From the NCBI RefSeq assembly GCF_013177655.1, contig NZ_CP035946.1, forward strand, positions 806,001 through 870,000: 64,000 nt of DNA, written 5' to 3'. This document shows positions 27,642-36,391 of this stretch, piece after piece. Made by a program: the position numbers and the translations under genes. Below the pieces are notes generated by a model. It saw nothing but the letters and a program-made list of their open reading frames with translations, ran no database searches and was not told the origin of the DNA. The number at the start of each line of letters is the position of its first letter. Within the stretch, counting starts at the first letter, position 1. The DNA comes from Campylobacter canadensis. Its GTDB lineage: Bacteria > Campylobacterota > Campylobacteria > Campylobacterales > Campylobacteraceae.

Positions 27642-29563
27642 AGTGCTTCAAACTCGCTTTCATTTATGATTTTAATATTTAGTTGTTTTGCTTTATCTAA
27701 TTTGCTCCCTGCATTTTGTCCGCACAGTAGATAAGTGGTTTTTTTGCTAACGCTTGAGCTTATTTTGCCACCATTTTCTAAAATGATATTTTCATAAAAA
27801 GTTCTTTCTTTGCTAAGAGTGCCTGTTATTACAAAGCTTTGATTTGAGAATTTTAAACTGCTATTTTCATCAATTTTAACATTTAAAATCTCGTAAAGTG
27901 TGTTTATTAGCTCTATGTTTATTTTAATAAATTCCACAACGCTACTTGCCATCGCTTCGCCAAAGCCATCTAATTTTATATAATCATCATAAGATTTATT
28001 TATCCATTCATTTTTAAATTCACTCGCTATTTTATAAGCCGCTACTTCGCCTATATGCTCAATGCCTAAGGAATTTATAAAGCTTGATAATTTTACATCT
28101 TTTGCCTTGTTTATTGAGTTTAAAATATTGCTTATTTTTTTATCGGCAAAACCCGCTAAAGCAAAAAAAGAATTTTCATCTAAGCTAAAAATATCTAAAA
28201 GAGATTTTATTTTGCCTTCGTTAAACAAAAGTGTAATTATACTTTCGCCTAAACCATCAATATTTAAGCATTTTTTAGAAGTAAAATAAATTATTTGATT
28301 GAGTAATTTTGCCTTGCAATTTAAATTAACACATTTAAGCAATGCGCCTTCATCGTGCAAACTTTCATTGCAAGATGGGCAGTGTTGTGGTTTTAAGATT
28401 GGCTTTTGAGTGTTATCTCTTCTTTGTTTATAAACACTGGTTAGCTTTGGTATTACATCTCCACTTCTAATTATGCTAACGCTATCATTTAGCATTAAAT
28501 CAAGTCTTTTAATTTCATCAAAATTATGCAAGGTAACAAAACGCACATTAACTCCATCAATATTTACGCTTTGTACTTCTCCAACAGGTGTTATAACCCC
28601 AGTCCTTCCTACTTGAAAGCTAACATTTATTAATTTTGTAATTTGCTCGTAAGGGCTAAATTTATAAGCAGCCATAAATTTTGGAAATTTGCTTGTAAAT
28701 TCAGTACATTTACTTAAATCATTTAGCCTTAAAACAAAGCCATCAAGCATCATTTTTTTACTATCTCTTAAATTTTGTAATTTTAAATATTCAGCTTGCA
28801 ATTCACTAGCTTTTACAACTTTGCAAAAATCATCTTTTAAAAAGCCTAAACTTCTTATAAAGTCCATACACTCTTTATGGGTTTTAAATGAAAGCTCATT
28901 TACTCCTATGCCGTGTGGATAAAATTGCAAATTTCTTTCTTTAATAAGTGAGCTATCTTTAAGCCTTAAAGAACCGCTTGCAGCGTTGCGTGGGTTTGAA
29001 AAAAGACTTTCATTGTTTTGTAATTTTATTTCGTTTAATTTTAAAAAATCTTCCTTATAAATTACAATTTCTCCACGAATTTCAATTTTTTTATCGTAAT
29101 TAATATTTTTAGGAATACTTGCAATTTGCATAGCATTTAATGTAACATCATCTCCTATCTCGCCATCTCCACGAGTTGCAGCTACTATTAATTTACCGTT
29201 TTCGTAAAGTAAATTCAAACTAGCCCCATCAAACTTAGGCTCAATAAAAAATTCTTCATCTTCGGCGTTATTTTTTTTAATCCAAGCTTTTAATTCATTT
29301 TCATCAAAAACATCTTCCATTGAATACATCTTGCTTAAATGTTTTACTTTATTAAAGCCATCGTTTATTTTGTCTAATTTTAACGGTAGCACATTTAAAG
29401 TAGGTGAGTTTTTAGCTATTTTATCTGGATTGTTTTTTTCAAATTCTTTGATTTTTTTCATAAGTTCATCATACTCAGCATCACTTGCTAAAGGAGTTTC
29501 ATCTAAATAATATGCTTTTGCCCAAGTATTTGCTAATTCAATATTTTTTAAATATTCATTCAT
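27638..29563 (-). CDS. ligA: NAD+-dependent DNA ligase
   Basis: Seals nicks in replication and repair. 641 residues, near family length. The adenylation domain carries the active-site Lys110 in EPKFDGASL. The OB fold follows. A Cys4 zinc finger lies around 390-416 (CPSCN...CVNLNCKAK), then helix-hairpin-helix repeats, then a C-terminal BRCT domain (about 565-641). The start overlaps the end of folP by four bases (ATGA-type coupling) and the stop overlaps tlyA. Confidence 0.97.
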   Translation of the reverse strand: MNEYLKNIELANTWAKAYYLDETPLASDAEYDELMKKIKEFEKNNPDKIAKNSPTLNVLPLKLDKINDGFNKVKHLSKMYSMEDVFDENELKAWIKKNNAEDEEFFIEPKFDGASLNLLYENGKLIVAATRGDGEIGDDVTLNAMQIASIPKNINYDKKIEIRGEIVIYKEDFLKLNEIKLQNNESLFSNPRNAASGSLRLKDSSLIKERNLQFYPHGIGVNELSFKTHKECMDFIRSLGFLKDDFCKVVKASELQAEYLKLQNLRDSKKMMLDGFVLRLNDLSKCTEFTSKFPKFMAAYKFSPYEQITKLINVSFQVGRTGVITPVGEVQSVNIDGVNVRFVTLHNFDEIKRLDLMLNDSVSIIRSGDVIPKLTSVYKQRRDNTQKPILKPQHCPSCNESLHDEGALLKCVNLNCKAKLLNQIIYFTSKKCLNIDGLGESIITLLFNEGKIKSLLDIFSLDENSFFALAGFADKKISNILNSINKAKDVKLSSFINSLGIEHIGEVAAYKIASEFKNEWINKSYDDYIKLDGFGEAMASSVVEFIKINIELINTLYEILNVKIDENSSLKFSNQSFVITGTLSKERTFYENIILENGGKISSSVSKKTTYLLCGQNAGSKLDKAKQLNIKIINESEFEAL

Positions 29564-30666
29564 ATTTGCTCTACCTTCTTTATATAATTTATTAATTCAT
29601 TTTGTTCTTTTACATTATGCACTCTTATATAATCAGCTTTGCAAATGGCGTGCAGATACAAAGAAACATTTGTGTTCTTATTTATAAAACCTTTATTTGA
29701 AGCAGCTAATAAAAGTTCTTTATTTAAACTTTTAAAATGTTCTAAATATTTTACTAAAACCAAATTTTCAAATTCATTTTTGCCAAAACCAATTCCAACA
29801 TCAATAATACACTTAGAATTAATTTCTTCTAGCTTTTTTTTAAAAAAATCAAATACATAATTTAAATAAGCAAATTTATCATCAAAATGTATATTGCTTA
29901 ATTCTTCATTATTTAAATAAGCATTTATGTAATTATTTTGAGAGTGCATTAAAATATAAGTAGCATCGTATTCTTTACAAAGATTGCTTAAATTTGTGTT
30001 AGCACTAATATCATTGATTATTTTAAATCCGTTATCAAGAGCAGTTTTTGCAATTTCATAAACAAAGGTATCTATGCTTAAAATACATTTTTCATAAAGT
30101 TTTTCAGACTTTATGAGTTTAAAAATATCTTTTAATCTTGCCATTTCAGTTTCTTGCCCTTGGTATTTGCTTTTTGGTCTTGAAGACATAGCGCCAATAT
30201 CTAAAATACAAGCATTGTTTTCAAGCATTTCGTAGGCTTTGTCTAAAAAATTATTTTTACTTGTGCGTGAATTTTCATACAAACTATCATCGTTTATATT
30301 TAAAATTCCCATTATTTTTGGGAAAGTTTCTTGTATTTTTATTGTGCTTAAAAAATTTGCAAGTTTTTTTAGATGAAAATCTTGTAATTTTAATCTTTGC
30401 TGAAGTTGCCCGATTTGTTTTTGATTTATGTTTAAAATACAATTTACTTTTTTTGTGGTGTTTATTATGCTTTCTTCATCATTTAATAAATTTGCACCGA
30501 TTGCAATACATTCTTGCTTTAAAATATTAGCAGCAATTGAGCTTAAATTTTTTATATAAATATTTGTGTGTTTTGCCTTTTGAAAATAATTGTTCTTTGC
30601 AAAATTATGTGCATTTATTTTTTGCAAATCTTTATAATCACATAGAAAAAAATCAGCTTCTTTCAT
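29560..30666 (-). CDS. folP: Dihydropteroate synthase
   Basis: Joins p-aminobenzoate to dihydropterin pyrophosphate in folate synthesis; the target of sulfonamides. 368 residues, longer than the usual ~280 because of an N-terminal extension of about 110 residues of unknown role, also known in Campylobacter FolP. The catalytic TIM barrel begins at FPKIMGILNINDDS (about 113), then ACILDIGAMSSRPKS, SIDTF, INDISAN and DVGIGFGKN. Overlaps holB and ligA on either side, so it belongs to a tightly packed operon. Confidence 0.9.
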   Translation of the reverse strand: MKEADFFLCDYKDLQKINAHNFAKNNYFQKAKHTNIYIKNLSSIAANILKQECIAIGANLLNDEESIINTTKKVNCILNINQKQIGQLQQRLKLQDFHLKKLANFLSTIKIQETFPKIMGILNINDDSLYENSRTSKNNFLDKAYEMLENNACILDIGAMSSRPKSKYQGQETEMARLKDIFKLIKSEKLYEKCILSIDTFVYEIAKTALDNGFKIINDISANTNLSNLCKEYDATYILMHSQNNYINAYLNNEELSNIHFDDKFAYLNYVFDFFKKKLEEINSKCIIDVGIGFGKNEFENLVLVKYLEHFKSLNKELLLAASNKGFINKNTNVSLYLHAICKADYIRVHNVKEQNELINYIKKVEQI

Positions 30667-31225
30667 ACATAATTCCCAATAATAAAGAGCAAATTATTGC
30701 TTTTGGATTTGAATTAAGCAAGGCAAGTTCATAGGCTGTATAAAATTCATCAAGCATTTTTTCGCTTAAATGGATTTTTTGTTTAATACACTCTTTAAAA
30801 AGTGCGCTAATAAAATCTAATAAATCTTCTTTGCTAACATCAAATTCTGCTATTTGACAAAGGCTTAGTTTTTTAAGATTAATATTTATTTGATAATCGT
30901 TGCGTTTTTTAGAAATTAATGTTGTAATTAGCCTTGATTTTATGGTCGGTAGTAAAAGATTTTTTGAACTAACTAAAATATGAAAAAAAACATTAAAAGG
31001 TGGCTCTTCAAGTAATTTTAGCATATAATTTTGTGCTATTACTGAATAATGCTTATAGTGCAAGATGAATAAAACTGCTTTTTCTTCTTTTACATAGGCT
31101 TTTTGCATTATTTTTTGAGCGTCGCTTAATAAAAATTCATCAGCACTAAAGGTATAAACAATGCAATTTTTATTTTCTTCTTTATATTCGCTAAAGTCTT
31201 GCAAAATAATAATTTTACTATTCAA
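30653..31225 (-). CDS. holB: DNA polymerase III delta' subunit (short form)
   Basis: Clamp-loader subunit. Only 190 residues, versus ~330 in E. coli, as is usual for Campylobacterota. It keeps the LLEEPP sequence (about 71-76) and the TIKSRL stretch typical of delta'. It lacks an N-terminal P-loop region, so it is not itself an ATPase. It lies between hobA (4-base overlap) and folP, the same order as the H. pylori hobA-holB-folP cluster. Identification relies on the LLEEPP motif plus synteny. Confidence 0.78.
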   Translation of the reverse strand: MNSKIIILQDFSEYKEENKNCIVYTFSADEFLLSDAQKIMQKAYVKEEKAVLFILHYKHYSVIAQNYMLKLLEEPPFNVFFHILVSSKNLLLPTIKSRLITTLISKKRNDYQININLKKLSLCQIAEFDVSKEDLLDFISALFKECIKQKIHLSEKMLDEFYTAYELALLNSNPKAIICSLLLGIMYERS

Positions 31226-31743
31226 ATATTTACCTTATTAAACACTATAGCATCAAGACAAGCATTTATTAAGTTTGCTAAAGAAATTAATTTTATATCA
31301 AGGTTTTCATCTTTAGAATTTAAATAAAATGCGTTGCTGTATTCTTCATCAAAGATAAATAAAATGCTATCGTTTTTATTTTTTGCTATTTTTGCTAATT
31401 TGTCGTTATCTTTTCCAAAATAAATATAAGTATGCCCATTTTGAAAACTTAAAGAAAATAAATCATTGATTAAATCTTCATTGCTAGTTGCCGAATAAAA
31501 ATCTCTTAAAGAAAAAATAGGCAATAAAGGGCGATTATTTTTGCTTGAATTTAGCAAATTGGTTAGATAGTGTAAATACCACTCTCTTTCCTTATCGCAT
31601 AAAATTATTATAGCTCTTGCATCTAGCAAGTATTTTAATCTTTTTAGCAATTCGCTTAATTCAAGACTTTTTTGGTCAAGCCAACTATAATCATAGCGTT
31701 TTGACCTTATGTAGTTTCTAATAAAATTATTAAATTCTTGCAT
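31222..31743 (-). CDS. hobA: DnaA-binding replication initiation factor HobA
   Basis: 173 residues. HobA, described in H. pylori, binds DnaA domain I and promotes assembly at oriC; it is structurally like E. coli DiaA, with a sugar-isomerase-like Rossmann fold. The call rests mainly on position between lysC and holB, as in H. pylori, and on matching size. The sequence fits an alpha/beta fold, with a helical N-terminus (FNNFIRNYIRSKRYDYSWLD) and beta strands such as RAIIILCD, TYIYFGK and SILFIFDE. No catalytic motif is expected. Confidence 0.75.
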   Translation of the reverse strand: MQEFNNFIRNYIRSKRYDYSWLDQKSLELSELLKRLKYLLDARAIIILCDKEREWYLHYLTNLLNSSKNNRPLLPIFSLRDFYSATSNEDLINDLFSLSFQNGHTYIYFGKDNDKLAKIAKNKNDSILFIFDEEYSNAFYLNSKDENLDIKLISLANLINACLDAIVFNKVNI

Positions 31744-31744
31744 T

Positions 31745-32947
31745 TTACTTGTCTAAATTATATGTTTTATGTAAAGTTCTTACAGCAAGTTCGGCATATT
31801 TACTAGCAACAATTAATGATATTTTTATCTCACTTGTAGAAATCATTTGAATATTTATTCCTTCATTTGCTAAAGCAAGAAAGGCACTACTAGCAACACC
31901 AGCATGAGTTTTCATACCAACTCCAACTACAGAAACTTTTACAATCTCGCTATCGCTTTCTATTAAAGCGTTTGCTCCTAGTAATTCTCTCATTGCATCT
32001 AAAGCTTGATTTAATGAGCTTTGAGGAACGGTAAAACCTATATTTGTAGTACCATCTCTTCCTACATTTTGAATAATCATATCAACATTAATTTCATTTT
32101 TTGCTAGGGTTGTAAAGACTTTAGCTGCTATGCCAGGTTTATCTTCTACTTGTCTTAAAGTAATTCTTGCTTGATTTTTATCTAATGCTATTCCACTAAC
32201 TAATGCTTGTTCCATTTTTTCCTCACTTGTAATAATTGTTCCTTCATTTTCATTAAAGCTACTTCTAGTAACTAATTTTACATTTAATTTTTTTGCTAAT
32301 TCTACACTTCTATTTTGAAGAACCTTTGCACCTAAACTAGCAAGTTCTAACATTTCTTCATAAGAAATTTTATCTAATTTTTTTGCTTTTGGTTCTATTC
32401 TTGGGTCTGTTGTATAAACCCCATCAACATCAGTGTAAATTTCACACAAATCAGCATTTAAAGCACCAGCAAAAGCAACAGCACTTAAATCGCTCCCACC
32501 TCTGCCTAAGGTTGTTTCAAAACCATTTTCATCAGCCCCTTGAAAACCTGCTATGATTACTATTTTGCCTTTTTGTAATTCTTGCTTTACTCTTGAATTA
32601 TCAATGCTAATAATTTTAGCATTTGTATAATCACTGCTTGTTAGCATTAAGGCATCTTTACCGCTTAAAGATACCGCATCATAGCCTTTTGAAATAAGCG
32701 CTATTGCAAGTAAAGCAGCACTTTCTTTTTCTCCACAATTTAATAACTTATCCATTTCTAATTTGCTTGGATTATCTGAATAATATTGCGCTCTTTCAAT
32801 AAGCTCATTTGTTCTTCCGCTCATTGCTGAAACTATTACAACTAAATCTTTATAAAGTTGTTTTGATTTTATTATTCTATTTGCTACATTTTCAATTCTT
32901 TCTAAATTGCCTACACTTGTTCCGCCGTATTTTTGAACTACAATCAT
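31745..32947 (-). CDS. lysC: Aspartate kinase
   Basis: First step of the lysine, methionine, threonine and diaminopimelate pathway. 400 residues. The kinase domain begins MIVVQKYGGTSVGN and contains GRGGSDLSAVAFA (about 152-164) and TDVDGVYTTDPR. Two C-terminal ACT domains (about 262-400) bind the feedback inhibitor. The length and ACT pair fit a monofunctional LysC. It follows rppH with a 4-base overlap and precedes hobA by one base. Confidence 0.96.
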   Translation of the reverse strand: MIVVQKYGGTSVGNLERIENVANRIIKSKQLYKDLVVIVSAMSGRTNELIERAQYYSDNPSKLEMDKLLNCGEKESAALLAIALISKGYDAVSLSGKDALMLTSSDYTNAKIISIDNSRVKQELQKGKIVIIAGFQGADENGFETTLGRGGSDLSAVAFAGALNADLCEIYTDVDGVYTTDPRIEPKAKKLDKISYEEMLELASLGAKVLQNRSVELAKKLNVKLVTRSSFNENEGTIITSEEKMEQALVSGIALDKNQARITLRQVEDKPGIAAKVFTTLAKNEINVDMIIQNVGRDGTTNIGFTVPQSSLNQALDAMRELLGANALIESDSEIVKVSVVGVGMKTHAGVASSAFLALANEGINIQMISTSEIKISLIVASKYAELAVRTLHKTYNLDK

Positions 32948-33405
32948 CCTAGGTATCCTTCTTTTTCAAAATATTGTAACACTTTTTTATAAATTGTTTT
33001 TTTAAAATGATTTATATATTTATCAATTTCTTTAAAATCAACAAATTTAAATTCTACAAACTCAGGTTCAAGAGTTTGTAAATTAATTTCATTTAAATTA
33101 TTAATTTTTACTAAAAAATATTTTTGTGTTTGTCCATCAAAATCATATTTTTTCTTAATTGCTTCACTTGGGAATTCATAACTTAACCATTCAGGATATT
33201 CAGCGATTATGCTTATGTTATTGCTTCCTATTTCTTCTTTTAATTCTCTTTTTAATGCTTGTTTTAGGCTTTCATTATCATCAATTCCGCCTTGTGGAAA
33301 TTGCCAAATATCCATATCAATTCTTTTACCTAAAAATATCTTGCAATCATACGGATAGCTAGGAGATAATATAATAGCAGCTACATTTTTTCTATATTTT
33401 TTCAT
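32944..33405 (-). CDS. rppH: RNA pyrophosphohydrolase (Nudix)
   Basis: 153-residue Nudix hydrolase of the RppH/NudH type. It removes pyrophosphate from mRNA 5' ends, which triggers decay, and can cleave dinucleoside polyphosphates. The Nudix box spans GGIDDNESLKQALKRELKEEIG (about 39-60). WQFPQGG just before it is the RppH hallmark. It is the first gene of the minus-strand run down to ribF and is divergent from the sigma-28-type gene at 33510. Confidence 0.9.
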   Translation of the reverse strand: MKKYRKNVAAIILSPSYPYDCKIFLGKRIDMDIWQFPQGGIDDNESLKQALKRELKEEIGSNNISIIAEYPEWLSYEFPSEAIKKKYDFDGQTQKYFLVKINNLNEINLQTLEPEFVEFKFVDFKEIDKYINHFKKTIYKKVLQYFEKEGYLG

Positions 33406-33452
33406 ACCCTTAAACCTATTTTTTAACTTATTTTGATACTATCAAATTAAAA

Positions 33453-33479
33453 TAAATTTTAAGCAATATTTGACGATAT
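33453..33479 (+). promoter_or_regulatory. Sigma-28 (FliA) promoter
   Basis: TAAATTTT (33453-33460), 11 bases, then GACGATAT (33472-33479). This has the exact spacing of the FliA consensus TAAAGTTT-N11-GCCGATAA, and CGATAT is the usual Campylobacter -10. Transcription would start near 33486, 24 bases before the ATG. Confidence 0.8.
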
Positions 33480-33509
33480 AGTTTTTAAATTTTTATTTAA
33501 GGAGTAAAA

Positions 33510-34118
33510 ATGCAAATTCAAGCTAGTAATGTAACAATGAGTTTTAATGCTCAAGGAAAGATTGACAGTAAAGAAAAAGCTCAAGAATTTATAAAAGATA
33601 GCTTTAAAAAAGCAGGTATTGAAGTAAATGAAAAAGACTTAAATAATATAACTGGTAAAGATATTTCAAATATGTTTTTTGCTCAAAGTTTACAAATAAG
33701 TGTAACACAAATTAGCATTCAAGGTAGTCTTGGCGAGTTATCAGCTCACAAGGGTGATATTAGTGAATTTTTAAATAATTTTAAAAATTTAACTACTTCT
33801 AATCTTGGTTTTAATCCATCAAAACTTGATGCAAATAAGGCTAAAGAGCTTATTAGTGAAGATGGCTACTGGGGTGCAAAACAAACTGCACAAAGAATTT
33901 CTGATTTTGTTTTAAATGCTGCAGGAGATGACCCTAAAAAACTACAAGAAGGCAGAAGAGGTATTTTAAATGGCTTTAATGAGGCTAAGGGCTTGTTGGG
34001 TAAAAATTTCCAAGGTGGTTTAAGTGATTTAGCAAATAATACAATAGAACAAGCTATAAAAGCTATAGATGAAAAACTGCAAAAACTTGGCGAAAATTTA
34101 TTAAATGTAAATGCTTAA
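33510..34118 (+). CDS. Flagella-coexpressed protein of unknown function
   Basis: 202 residues, no signal peptide or membrane segment. The C-terminal half (DGYWGAKQTAQRISDFVLNAA, then a GFNEAKGLLG stretch) resembles a conserved block found in proteins of many flagellated bacteria. These are often labelled hydrogenase-4 component G-like or DUF5610; I judge this from memory. The sigma-28 promoter places it with late flagellar genes, so it may be a secreted or flagellum-linked Fed-type protein. RBS AAGGAG at 33499-33504. hemW begins 3 bases after its stop. Confidence 0.65.
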   Translation: MQIQASNVTMSFNAQGKIDSKEKAQEFIKDSFKKAGIEVNEKDLNNITGKDISNMFFAQSLQISVTQISIQGSLGELSAHKGDISEFLNNFKNLTTSNLGFNPSKLDANKAKELISEDGYWGAKQTAQRISDFVLNAAGDDPKKLQEGRRGILNGFNEAKGLLGKNFQGGLSDLANNTIEQAIKAIDEKLQKLGENLLNVNA

Positions 34119-34121
34119 TTT

Positions 34122-35156
34122 ATGAGAATTTACATTCACATTCCTTTTTGCGAGAGCAAATGTGCTTATTGTGCATTTGCTTCTTTTACAAATTTAAAAA
34201 AAATTGATGATTATTTTGATGCGCTTAAAAAAGATTTATTAAGGTTTTTACCTTTAAAAAAAAGTATAAAAAGTATTTATTTTGGTGGTGGAACGCCTAG
34301 TGTTGTTTTAGCACAAAAATATGAAGATATTTTTGCTTGTTTAAAAGAATATTTTCATAAAAATATAGAAATTAGCATAGAAGCAAATCCAAATTCTTTT
34401 AGTCTTGAATGGATTAAAAGTATGAAAAAATTAGGAGTTAATAGACTTTCTTTTGGAGCGCAAAGTTTTGATGAAAAAAAATTAAAATTTTTAAATAGAA
34501 TTCATAGCAAAGATGAAGTTTTAAAAGCCATAAATATTGCTAAAAATGAAATAGAAAATTATAGCATTGATATAATTTATGGAACTTATTTAGATGATAA
34601 AACAATGCTTGATTATGAATTAGAAAATATTGATAAATTAAAATTAAATCACCTAAGTGCTTATACTTTGATATTAGAAGAAAATACAAGTTTTTATAAT
34701 AAAGATGAATATTTACAAAAAGATGATGAACTTAATGTTTATTTTTATAATAGCTTGCACAAAATTGGTTTAAAAGCTTATGAAGTAAGTAATTTTGCAA
34801 GAAGTAAAAAATATATTTGCAAGCATAATTTAGCCTATTGGCAAAAAAAAGATTATATAGGAATAGGGCTTTCTAGTGTTGGGTCTAAGGCTAATAAAAG
34901 GTATTATGCTAGTAGTAATTTTAGTGAATATGTAAAAAATCCTTGTAAAAGGCAAATAGAACTTTTAAGTAAAGAAGATATTAGATTAGAAAAGATTTTT
35001 TTATCTTTACGCTCTTGCGTTGGACTTAATGTTAAAGAAATTTCACAAAAGAAAATAAAAGAATTATTAGAAGAAAATAAAATTACTTTAAAATCAAATA
35101 AAATATACAATAACAACTTTTTAATAAGTGATGAAATTGCCTTATATTTAGAGTAA
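34122..35156 (+). CDS. hemW: Radical SAM protein HemW-like (HemN family)
   Basis: 344 residues, cytoplasmic. The N-terminus MRIYIHIPFCESKCAYCAF has the radical-SAM Cys-x3-Cys-x2-Cys motif preceded by the HIPFC signature. YFGGGTPS and RLSFGAQSF follow. The central HNLAYWQKKDYIGIGLSSVGS corresponds to the HemW haem-binding and structural region. HemW proteins act as haem chaperones and are often misannotated as coproporphyrinogen III oxidase. The ATG has no visible Shine-Dalgarno and lies 3 bases after the preceding stop, so translation is probably coupled to it. Confidence 0.85.
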   Translation: MRIYIHIPFCESKCAYCAFASFTNLKKIDDYFDALKKDLLRFLPLKKSIKSIYFGGGTPSVVLAQKYEDIFACLKEYFHKNIEISIEANPNSFSLEWIKSMKKLGVNRLSFGAQSFDEKKLKFLNRIHSKDEVLKAINIAKNEIENYSIDIIYGTYLDDKTMLDYELENIDKLKLNHLSAYTLILEENTSFYNKDEYLQKDDELNVYFYNSLHKIGLKAYEVSNFARSKKYICKHNLAYWQKKDYIGIGLSSVGSKANKRYYASSNFSEYVKNPCKRQIELLSKEDIRLEKIFLSLRSCVGLNVKEISQKKIKELLEENKITLKSNKIYNNNFLISDEIALYLE

Positions 35157-35244
35157 TTTTTATCTTTTATTTTAAAAAATATTTAAACTAATGATTTAAA
35201 ATGATTTGATAAATTCAAAAGAAATTTGTTATAAAGAAGTTAAT

Positions 35245-35652
35245 ATGAGTTTTATGGAAATTATTATTATTGCTATTGTTGCAGTGCTTGTTTTAGGACC
35301 TGATAAATTGCCAAGCACAATGTTAGAACTTGCTAAGTTAATTAAGGCGGTAAAAAAACAAATTAATGATGCAAAAACAAGTATAGAAAATGAAATAAAT
35401 ATAAGTGAATTAAAAGACGAGGCAAGAAGATACAAAGAAGAAATAACAAAGGCAAATGATAGCATTAGAAAAAAATTAAGTTTTGAAGAATTTGATGAAA
35501 TAAAAAATTCTATAAATGATTTTGAGAAAGAAGCAAGAGCAAGTGTAGAAAATACTCTTGATACTATTGCAAATGATGATAATTTAAGCAAAAGAGAGCA
35601 ATTTAAGCAAAAAGTAATAGAAGAAGAAAATAAAAAGGAAAGCAATGTTTGA
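35245..35652 (+). CDS. tatB: Twin-arginine translocase subunit TatB
   Basis: 135 residues from the ATG at 35245; an upstream in-frame start would add residues that do not resemble TatB. MSFMEIIIIAIVAVLVLGPDKLP is the TatA/B membrane segment and hinge, with LGPDKLP typical of TatB. An amphipathic helix follows, and then a long charged coiled-coil tail. Together with TatC it forms the receptor for twin-arginine signals such as that of MfrA. It overlaps tatC by 8 bases. TatA is not in this window. Confidence 0.9.
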   Translation: MSFMEIIIIAIVAVLVLGPDKLPSTMLELAKLIKAVKKQINDAKTSIENEINISELKDEARRYKEEITKANDSIRKKLSFEEFDEIKNSINDFEKEARASVENTLDTIANDDNLSKREQFKQKVIEEENKKESNV

Positions 35653-36391
35653 AGATTTAAAACCACATTTAATAGAGCTTAGAAAAAGGCTATTTATAAG
35701 TGTTTTAGCAATTATTGTTTGCTTTTTTGTATGTTTTTCTTTTTGGAAGATTATTTTAGAATTTATTTGTATTCCTTTAAATAATGTTTTACCTCAGGGT
35801 TCAAAAATTATATTTACAAAAATACAAGAACCTTTTTTTACAGCAATGAAGGTTGCACTTTTTGCAGGTTTTTTACTTGCTTTACCTATTGTTTTTTGGC
35901 AGTTTTGGCGTTTTGTTGAGCCTGGACTTTATGAAAATGAAAAAAAGCTTGTAATACCCTTTGTTTTAAGTGCTACTTGTATGTTTTTATTAGGTGCTGC
36001 TTTTTGTTATTATTTTGTTACACCTATTGCTTTTGGGTTTTTAGTAAATTTTAGTGAAGGTGCCTTTGAGGCTTTGCCTAGCATTGCTGAATATGTAAGC
36101 TTTTTTACCAAGCTTGTATTAGCCTTTGGCGTTGGATATGAATTACCTGTTGTTATATTTTTTCTTGCAAAGCTTGGCTTGGTTGATGATAAAATGCTAA
36201 TGAATAACTTAAGGGTGGCTATTTTAATAATATTTATTTTTGCAGCTATTATGACCCCGCCTGATGTTTTTTCTCAATTTTTAATGGCAATTCCTTTGAT
36301 TGGACTATATTTAGCTTCTATTTTAATTGCTAAAAAGGTAAATCCTGCAGCCAAAGATGAAGAAGATAGCGAAAGTGATGACGATGAATAA
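35645..36391 (+). CDS. tatC: Twin-arginine translocase subunit TatC
   Basis: 248-residue polytopic protein with six membrane helices. Family landmarks: the N-terminal MFEDLKPHLIELRKRL, and FFTAMKVALFAGFLLALPIVFWQFWRFVEPGLYENEKK (split here into TatC loop and helix 2 motifs). A very acidic C-terminal tail (DEEDSESDDDE) follows. It recognises the twin-arginine motif and recruits TatA. The end overlaps the queA start by 8 bases. Confidence 0.95.
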   Translation: MFEDLKPHLIELRKRLFISVLAIIVCFFVCFSFWKIILEFICIPLNNVLPQGSKIIFTKIQEPFFTAMKVALFAGFLLALPIVFWQFWRFVEPGLYENEKKLVIPFVLSATCMFLLGAAFCYYFVTPIAFGFLVNFSEGAFEALPSIAEYVSFFTKLVLAFGVGYELPVVIFFLAKLGLVDDKMLMNNLRVAILIIFIFAAIMTPPDVFSQFLMAIPLIGLYLASILIAKKVNPAAKDEEDSESDDDE

